Shown here: positions 54,801 through 59,832 of the stretch, piece after piece
Numbering within the stretch: the first letter of the stretch is position 1
Layout: each line of letters begins with the position of its first letter
Origin: Ferruginibacter sp.
GTDB taxonomy: Bacteria > Bacteroidota > Bacteroidia > Chitinophagales > Chitinophagaceae
Direction of reading: 5' to 3'
Assembly (NCBI GenBank): GCA_025362235.1
Contig: JANYGZ010000090.1
Span: 1-59,832 of the forward strand
DNA: 59,832 bases
Position numbers and translations under genes: made by a program
Notes under the pieces: model-generated
The model's database searches: none
Told to the model about the DNA's origin: nothing
Seen by the model: the letters and a program-made list of their open reading frames with translations, nothing else

Positions 54801-55759
54801 ATTCCCCATAAGTCTGGCCTGTCAGGTGCATCTGCGTTCCATTTATTCCAGGAGTGATCCTTGTCTGTTTGGTAACCAATTGTATATTTCCCCGGTGCAA
54901 GCATAATGAGGTCTAATTCCAACCTGTTTTTTGTTGCTCCACCAGCACTAAAACTTTTTCTGTTATCCATTGTCCATATCCTGGTACCCTTGTCATTTTC
55001 AATCCATCCATAATCACTTAATCCGTGACTTATTTCTCCCATGCATGATATAAATAACTTTGTTATCTCTTTTATTTCTATAGTAGTAATTTTCTTTTGA
55101 TCGTCGCCAACCTTAGTAAACCCTGCAAATGGCTGGCTTTGTGAAGTGATTCTGTCAAATAATTCTACTAGTTTCTGCGGACTAGAAACATTAAATTGTT
55201 TGATGGAAATGCTATCATTATTTTTCGATAGCCTGTTTAATCCATTTTTAGTGGCCACCCATAGGTAATTATTATCATCCTGTATAATGGAGGTTATTTC
55301 ATTATTGCTTAAGGAATTAGTTCTAGCCTCAGAAGAAAACCGGCGAAACTTTTGCGTACGGGGATCAAAACTGAATAACCCCTTTTCAAGGGAGGCTATC
55401 CAAATTATGCCTTCATTATCTTCCAGCAGCCCGGGAGAAAAATGGATATACAAACCAGGAAATTGTTTATGCGAAGAAAAAACTTTAAACTGGTAACCGT
55501 CAAAACGAACAAGGCTGTAAGGAGTTGTAATCCACATATAACCTTTCCTGTCCTGCATAATGTCAATAATAACACTTTCTGGCAGCCCTTCTTTTTTTCC
55601 ATAATTTTCAATCCAGTAATTACCCGAAAGGTATTTGGTTTGGGCATGGCCTACTTTGCTAATTAACACTACACAAAAAATCATTAAAAAACAACTGATA
55701 AGTGAATTTGCCCTCTTTGAAAAATGAAAATGTTTGAAAGCCTCAAATTTTATTCTCAT
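51881..55759 (-). CDS. Beta-propeller (Reg_prop/Y_Y_Y) sensor histidine kinase
   Basis: 1292 residues. Signal peptide/anchor ending VGHAQ (40), two seven-bladed propellers with blades such as DIMQDRKGYMWITT and SVYEDRSGYIWVASRG, a Y_Y_Y domain (YSYQLKGANKDW ... RYSNLPPGYYEF), one transmembrane helix (about 970-990), a coiled coil, and the kinase core: phosphorylated His in GIAHEIQNPLNF, NLITNAFYAV (N box), VSDNGNGI (G1) and FFTTKPTGKGTGLGLS. Unlike SusR-type hybrids it has no receiver or AraC domain. Residues about 195-342 are an insertion within the first propeller. Signals go to the receivers encoded directly downstream. Confidence 0.92.
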   Translation of the reverse strand: MRIKFEAFKHFHFSKRANSLISCFLMIFCVVLISKVGHAQTKYLSGNYWIENYGKKEGLPESVIIDIMQDRKGYMWITTPYSLVRFDGYQFKVFSSHKQFPGLYIHFSPGLLEDNEGIIWIASLEKGLFSFDPRTQKFRRFSSEARTNSLSNNEITSIIQDDNNYLWVATKNGLNRLSKNNDSISIKQFNVSSPQKLVELFDRITSQSQPFAGFTKVGDDQKKITTIEIKEITKLFISCMGEISHGLSDYGWIENDKGTRIWTMDNRKSFSAGGATKNRLELDLIMLAPGKYTIGYQTDKDHSWNKWNADAPDRPDLWGIQLFKLDSKLNDSVEILIKSIFENQPLYGASVNALLKNTKNSLWALTNAGLEKINITDAANNKIKSEKNELPADFYPDANLLQLDNNRLILEGYIFNPLTKKTTIGSLIYDHTKNTFDLHDDKFLSALSKLIRDKHHNYWLGTFSDTLDGLYISDEGSDIPSFKKLDITLPELREGDKPGAEQIWSVYEDRSGYIWVASRGNGLYKIKVRKAPINYTHVSIPGNDTAKIIFSQITEDVRGNIWLRSRERGIFKYNTNSKEVDFFPLNNKEQPTPFISYANESIARLPENKQYTGKEAAFKPLPVKVPDSLKLLSIDDNGNYWAITKKASRGVTDFFISDGKEFKPASFDSAHFRYNFYRNFHIGRNGNVWIGPAFEGLQQYKLDNQTKKLRLIKKYLPEGVDVYDIYEDEKGIVWLATYDDGLIKLDPKTNSFKSFGRNEGGPSNFILKLVPINNKIWVIGDIGTAFFDTETQTFSSNKELDDYIEKNIEGSSLSIFHDYGFNDHAIKTRSGKIALIAKDGFCVFNPNDIQLDTIKPTVQIARLTAGGQDFEFENPIDNNGLSLKYNQNNIEIEYIGLQYDQPVKNKYSYQLKGANKDWVLAGTERVARYSNLPPGYYEFYLMASNADGIWSESKKMFSFTILPPWWKTWWAYSLYALFIAAAIWLFIAYRSRQLKKENLLLETKVESRTAQLNESFENLKATQNQLIQSEKMASLGELTAGIAHEIQNPLNFVNNFSEVNAELIEELRIKNEKLKIEDEEVNELLKDIKDNSEKINHHGKRADAIVKGMLQHSRTGSIVKEPTDINALADEYLRLAYHGLRAKDKTFNALIKTDFDKNIGIINIIPQEIGRVILNLITNAFYAVTERKNGFPALKGGAENQQAAYEPTVTVTTKKIDDKVEIKVSDNGNGIQKKDLDKIFQPFFTTKPTGKGTGLGLSMSYEIVTKGHEGELKVETKEMEGSQFIIILPYKS

Positions 55760-55851
55760 AATAATAAAGTGTTGCTGATTTTATAATCACTTAAAAATAA
55801 TCTATCTGATTAAAATTATAAAGATTTAAGCAAGGTTTTAAAAAATAAAGC

Positions 55852-57933
55852 TTAAACAATGGGTAATTGAATAGTAAACTCAGCACCTTCGCCTTCCTTC
55901 GTCTCCACTTTTATTTCACCGCGATGTGCTTTAATAATATCATAAGCTAATGATAAACCCAATCCTGTTCCTTGTCCGGTTGGTTTGGTTGTGAAGAAAG
56001 GCTGGAATATTTTATCTACAATTTTTTGCGGAATACCATTGCCATTATCACTAACTTTTATTTCAACCTTATTGCCCAGTTTTTTTGTGCTAACAGAAAC
56101 TGTGGCTTTATACTTTTCTTTATTTGCCGAACTGTTCTTTTTTTCATTGATCGCATAAAATGCATTCGTAGTTAAATTCAAAATAACCCTGTCAATATCC
56201 TGCGGAATGATATTGATGTTACCAATCGTTTCATCAAAGCCTGTTTGTATTGTTGCATTGAATAATTTGTCTTTTGCACGAAAGCCATGGTAGGAGAGTT
56301 GCAGGTATTCATCAACCAGCCCATTGATGTTTGTTGGTTCTTTTTTTCCTGTACTGGTTTGGCTATGTTGCAGCATTCCTTTTACAATGGCATCAGCACG
56401 TTTGCCATGGTGGTTTATTTTTTCAGAGTTGGCATCAATATCATCAGCAATGACATTTACCTCTTTCATGTTGCCCTTCATTACTTCACTCTTTAATTCC
56501 TTAATTAATTCACTGTTCACTTCAGAAAAATTGTTCACGAAGTTCAAGGGATTCTGTATCTCGTGTGCAATGCCTGCCGTAAGCTCGCCAAGGCTGGCCA
56601 TCTTTTCAGACTGGATCAATTGCGCCTGCGTAGCTTTCAGTTCTGCCAGTACATCTTCTGCAATTTTTTTTTGCGCCTCCACTTGTTGCTTCTGATTGTT
56701 GATCTTTTCATTCAAGTCTGCCAGTTCAATATTACGCTGGCGGTATGCCTCTGCCTCTTTTCTTGATTTTTCCGCCCTGTGAGAAATTTCTAAATTCTGA
56801 ATTCTCTCTTTGATGGTATCGCTGTGAATTTCTTTTGCCAGTTTTATGTGAGCTTCTATGTGGGTAAGTGCTTCCTGGTAAAGATGGAAATGTTTACAGG
56901 CTTCATAATAGCCCAGGTGAATGCTGGCAACCAGGTCAAGTGCTTTTATTTCGTTGGCCAGTTGCAATGCTGCATTAAATAAATCAATGGTCTTTTGCGG
57001 GAATTGATCTGCCGCATTTTCTTTTAAATCTAACCCTGCCAAAAACAACAATATCTCTGCTTCTCCTTTTTTGTCTTCTATAGCCCGTCGTATTACAAGG
57101 CTTTCGTTACAATATGCTGCAGCTTTGTTATAATCTGGCAATTCCAGGTAAATATTGGCCAAATGAAAAAGCGCATTGGCCTGCCCTTTTTTATCGTTGA
57201 TTAGTTCTGTGATAGACAAAGCCCGCAAGCAAAATTCTAACGCTTTATCAAGATGTTTTAATTTAAAATTGCTAAACCCAATATTATCAAGACAGCCGGC
57301 TTCACCCCATTTATCCCCACTGTCCTGCATCAGCTGCAGGCTTTGAAGATTATAATTAATGGTAGTTAAATAATCTCCTGTTTCAAAATAGATCTGGCCA
57401 ATCAATTTTAATGACCCGGATTCAGCGATCCAGGAATCGATCAGTTTACCCGTGGATAAACTTTTTAATAAATAATTTAATGCTCTTTCGTAATCTCCCA
57501 AATATTTGTAAGTGGCACCCAAATGATAATAGGAAAGCGACTCCGCTTCTTTATTTCCGGCCTGTATGGCTAATTCAGAAAATTTAAAAAGGAATTCCAA
57601 TGACGCGGCATAATTTCCAAAACTTCTTTCAATGATACCTAAGTAGCCATATGCGGATGCCTGCCCATCCAGGTCATTTAATGATTCAAACAAGGTGAGC
57701 GACTTTTTACAATATTCATGTGCTTCATGGTGCCTGGAGAGACGGATAAGGCTAAAAGCAAAAGTACGGTAGCCTTCAGCTTTTCCCCTGTCGTAATTAA
57801 TTTGTTCCGCAAGGTCAATGGCTTCTTTGCTTAACATATGGGCCTGTATGGATTCATTCACTCTTACCTGCCAGGCATGCTGATTAAGCTCGTCAATTTT
57901 TTCCTTTAAAGCAGGTATATTAGTTTCTCCCAT
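55852..57933 (-). CDS. Cytoplasmic TPR sensor histidine kinase
   Basis: 693 residues, no signal peptide or transmembrane helix. Residues about 1-380 are TPR pairs (ASLEFLFKFSELAIQAGNKE, KALEFCLRALSITELINDKK), then a coiled coil (about 385-440, RKEAEAYRQRNIELADLNEK), then the same kinase core as its neighbours: SEKMASLGELTAGIAHEIQN, NLTTNAFYAI, VSDNGNGIPQ, and FFTTKPTGQGTGLGLS. TPR units probably bind a protein ligand. It is in the same direction as, and about 90 bp upstream of, the propeller kinase gene. Confidence 0.92.
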   Translation of the reverse strand: MGETNIPALKEKIDELNQHAWQVRVNESIQAHMLSKEAIDLAEQINYDRGKAEGYRTFAFSLIRLSRHHEAHEYCKKSLTLFESLNDLDGQASAYGYLGIIERSFGNYAASLEFLFKFSELAIQAGNKEAESLSYYHLGATYKYLGDYERALNYLLKSLSTGKLIDSWIAESGSLKLIGQIYFETGDYLTTINYNLQSLQLMQDSGDKWGEAGCLDNIGFSNFKLKHLDKALEFCLRALSITELINDKKGQANALFHLANIYLELPDYNKAAAYCNESLVIRRAIEDKKGEAEILLFLAGLDLKENAADQFPQKTIDLFNAALQLANEIKALDLVASIHLGYYEACKHFHLYQEALTHIEAHIKLAKEIHSDTIKERIQNLEISHRAEKSRKEAEAYRQRNIELADLNEKINNQKQQVEAQKKIAEDVLAELKATQAQLIQSEKMASLGELTAGIAHEIQNPLNFVNNFSEVNSELIKELKSEVMKGNMKEVNVIADDIDANSEKINHHGKRADAIVKGMLQHSQTSTGKKEPTNINGLVDEYLQLSYHGFRAKDKLFNATIQTGFDETIGNINIIPQDIDRVILNLTTNAFYAINEKKNSSANKEKYKATVSVSTKKLGNKVEIKVSDNGNGIPQKIVDKIFQPFFTTKPTGQGTGLGLSLAYDIIKAHRGEIKVETKEGEGAEFTIQLPIV

Positions 57934-57960
57934 ACTATAAAATTTTCCTTACGCTTTTAC

Positions 57961-58458
57961 TCACAAGTCAGTCAACATCCAGGCATCCGCTGTACCCAGG
58001 TTGATATCATGAGAAAGTTTGATATATAAAAACAGCTGAAGTTTGTATGCAGCCGACCATTTTATACTGGTTGCGATGATGCCTTCTCCCAGTGGTGCAG
58101 TACCACCCCAGGGATAAGCAATTTCTTTTTGCAGTAAGTCGTCTTCCGTTACCTGTTCAAAGAGTTCTTTTATGCCGGCCCATTGTTTTTCCATCACAGT
58201 TAAAAATTCTTCCTGTGGAATTTCTTTACTTGCATTTATTATGGGTGTATAAAAACTATTAAAGTCGGTACCCTCTTTTTTCAGCCAATAGGTTGGCATC
58301 GCATTCACAATCACACATAAATATTGCAGTATCTCTAAAGTACTTCTTACGCCTTCTTTTGGCCTGAAATTCATTTGCCCGGGTTGAATTTTTGTATAGA
58401 GCCTGCGGCAAATATTCATTTCTTTTTCAATGCTGTTCAATAATTGTTGCTTGTACAT
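57961..58458 (-). CDS. DinB-superfamily protein
   Basis: About 165 residues from the ATG at 58458 (MYKQQLLNSIEKEMNICRRL); an ATG at 58488 would add ten residues. The four-helix DinB/YfiT pattern is seen: an N-terminal helix with YTKIQPGQMNFRPKEGVRST, then ILQYLCVIVNAMPTYWL, and a final helix with IKWSAAYKLQLFLYIKLS. The usual three metal-binding His residues are not apparent, so catalysis may be absent. It is placed among kinase genes without an obvious reason. Confidence 0.7.
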   Translation of the reverse strand: MYKQQLLNSIEKEMNICRRLYTKIQPGQMNFRPKEGVRSTLEILQYLCVIVNAMPTYWLKKEGTDFNSFYTPIINASKEIPQEEFLTVMEKQWAGIKELFEQVTEDDLLQKEIAYPWGGTAPLGEGIIATSIKWSAAYKLQLFLYIKLSHDINLGTADAWMLTDL

Positions 58459-58489
58459 ATAATTGTTTTTAATGTTAAATGTATTCATT

Positions 58490-58609
58490 TTAAACAGGAA
58501 TATTCATTATAAATGCCGTTCTTTCCTCATCTTTCGTTGCCACCTGTATTGATCCGCTGTTTGCATTTACAACTTTATAAAATGTCTGAATCATAGATTT
58601 AAATGGATT
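58490..58609 (-). pseudogene. C-terminal remnant of a histidine-kinase ATPase domain
   Basis: A 39-codon open stretch on the minus strand (possible ATG at 58594) ends TAA just before the longer DinB start. Its translation, FYKVVNANSGSIQVATKD ... FIMNIPV, aligns without gaps with the last strand-helix-strand of a HATPase_c domain (SYDIVKAHGGEIKVETKE ... FIIQLPI in the neighbouring kinase). The rest of the kinase is missing and an in-frame TGA precedes it at 58610-58612. I read it as the relic of a fourth, more diverged kinase. Confidence 0.6.
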
Positions 58610-58698
58610 TCACTGACTTCTTCACCCTTCGCTTTTTTGATATTTTTATAATTTTAATTAGTCATCAATATCCAGCTCCGCTTAATCCTTTAGTATTT

Positions 58699-59832
58699 TT
58701 AATCTAAGATTTCGACAATCGGTAATTGAATAATAAATATTGAACCTTCTCCTTCTTTTGTTTCTACTTTTATTTCGCCGCCATGGGCTTTTACAATATC
58801 GTAGCTCAAACTTAATCCCAATCCTGTTCCCTGTCCTGTGGGTTTTGTGGTAAAGAATGGTTGAAATATTTTGTCAACTACTTTTTGAGGAATGCCATTG
58901 CCATTGTCTCTCACAGAAATCAATATTTTATCGTTCATCTTTTTTGTACCTACCGAAACAACTGGCTCGTATTCTTTGCTTTCTGCCTTCTGCTTTTGGC
59001 TTACAGCGTAAAACGCATTGTTGTATACATTCAATAGCACCTTTCCGATATCCTGTGGAATGATATTTATGTTGTCGATTGATAAGTCAAAATCAGTGGT
59101 AATAGTTGCATTAAAAGAGTTGTCTTTTGCACGAAAGCCACGGTAGGAGAAACGCAGGTATTCATCAGCCAATCCATTGATGTTTGTTGGTTCTTTTTTT
59201 CCGGTACTGGTTTGGCTATGTTGTAACATGCCTTTTACAATGGCATCGGCACGTTTGCCGTGATGATTTATTTTTTCTGAGTTGTCTGTTACATCATTTA
59301 TTAGTTCATCTTGCAGACTATCGTCTCTTTCAGCTTTTGGCTTTAAGCGTTCAGCTTTCAGCTCTTCCAACATTTCCTTGTTCACTTCCGAAAAATTATT
59401 CACAAAATTTAATGGGTTTTGTATTTCATGCGCAATGCCGGCAGTGAGTTCTCCGAGGCTTGCCATTTTTTCTGACTGGATGAGTTGTGATTGGGTTGAC
59501 TTTAAATGTTCGAGTGACTGGCTTAATGCTGCGGTACGTTCCTGCACCTCTTGTTCAAGTGTTTCATTTTGCATAGCCAGTAGAAGTTGTTTTTCCTTTT
59601 CCTGTGCAATATTCTTTAGTGAAAGATCATTTACTTCCAGTAATTTTTTCTGCAGGGTACGGTTGGCAAAAGCAAATTCAAATGCCAAAAAAACTGAACT
59701 TGCTGTAGGCAGGCTAATGTTTTGCATCACGTATGTAAAAATCCTAAGGGGAGGTAAACTGAGCAGGAAAGAAGAGTTGGTAAAAGTACCCTGTGCTAAA
59801 AAAATGGCAAAAAATACCAACGTACTCACTGC
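58699..59832 (-). CDS. Sensor histidine kinase, N-terminus beyond the window (partial)
   Basis: At least 377 codons; the frame is open to the window edge, and the GTG at 59829 is not a credible start. The visible part begins with hydrophobic helices (VFFAIFLAQG, FTYVMQNISLPTASSVFLAF) that look like the end of a 7TM sensor, then a coiled coil (about 60-110) and the complete kinase core: GIAHEIQNPLNFVNNFSEVN, NVYNNAFYAV, VRDNGNGIPQ, FFTTKPTGQGTGLGLS. It is a close paralogue of the two downstream kinases. A linker and a loop are encoded by repeat-like DNA. Confidence 0.9.
   Translation of the reverse strand, partial: AVSTLVFFAIFLAQGTFTNSSFLLSLPPLRIFTYVMQNISLPTASSVFLAFEFAFANRTLQKKLLEVNDLSLKNIAQEKEKQLLLAMQNETLEQEVQERTAALSQSLEHLKSTQSQLIQSEKMASLGELTAGIAHEIQNPLNFVNNFSEVNKEMLEELKAERLKPKAERDDSLQDELINDVTDNSEKINHHGKRADAIVKGMLQHSQTSTGKKEPTNINGLADEYLRFSYRGFRAKDNSFNATITTDFDLSIDNINIIPQDIGKVLLNVYNNAFYAVSQKQKAESKEYEPVVSVGTKKMNDKILISVRDNGNGIPQKVVDKIFQPFFTTKPTGQGTGLGLSLSYDIVKAHGGEIKVETKEGEGSIFIIQLPIVEILD

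Noticed and set aside
59827..59829. GTG at the window edge as the start of the last kinase
   Set aside because: The frame remains open to the last base, and the sequence begins inside a probable multi-helix sensor, so the real start lies outside the window.

Overview
This window looks like the chromosome of a member of the Bacteroidota, most likely the family Chitinophagaceae or a close relative. The DNA is AT-rich. Promoters follow the Bacteroidota pattern (TTTG, about 20 bp, TAnnTTTG). There is a SusC/SusD pair, a protease with a type IX secretion C-terminal domain, and many signal peptides that end in Ala-Gln. No phage, IS element, CRISPR array or rRNA operon is visible. The assignment rests on gene content and motifs, not on a database search.

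Layout. 1-5.7 kb: remnant of a DUF2268-type metalloprotease; a TonB-dependent receptor behind a TPP riboswitch (probable thiamin uptake); two tandem DUF2807 (GIN-domain) proteins; a lipoprotein esterase. 5.8-8.8 kb: initiator tRNA, era, der, and a small lipoprotein with 11-residue repeats. 8.8-18.1 kb: ECF sigma factor with a probable membrane anti-sigma partner, PIG-L deacetylase, 2-oxoacid dehydrogenase E2, cinA, a PBP4-type carboxypeptidase, a DUF6526 protein, and a kinase/class-III aminotransferase fusion. 18.1-30.7 kb: a minus-strand uptake locus reading Nudix-type regulator, SusC, SusD, large CRTAC1-like lipoprotein, PAP2/vanadium-haloperoxidase-like lipoprotein, second CRTAC1-like protein.

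31-44.6 kb: thioesterase, DoxX protein, a three-gene envelope cluster (TPR protein, beta-barrel, HU-like membrane protein), glutaminyl cyclase, a secreted M43 protease, a FAD oxidoreductase, a DUF4197 protein and a B12-binding radical SAM enzyme. 44.6-49 kb: a TM2/DUF2752 pair, then an exported ADP-ribosylglycohydrolase-fold protein, ribokinase and a GRP/ureide-type permease that together suggest capture of a ribosylated compound. 49.4-59.8 kb: a membrane methyltransferase, then a minus-strand signalling cluster: receiver-cyclase, single receiver, beta-propeller histidine kinase, TPR histidine kinase, DinB protein, an unlisted histidine-kinase remnant, and a third kinase cut by the window edge.

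The most interesting points are these. The Nudix-like regulator has a degenerate catalytic box, and four copies of a 21-bp AAGTGT-N7-ACACTT palindrome lie upstream of susC and upstream of the regulator itself. A family of intergenic elements with ATTTCACACAA termini occurs at three loci. Three paralogous histidine kinases carry low-complexity, repeat-like DNA in surface loops. A plant-type glutaminyl cyclase sits among at least twelve exported proteins with Gln at the predicted mature N-terminus. A nested palindromic element splits the ribose operon.
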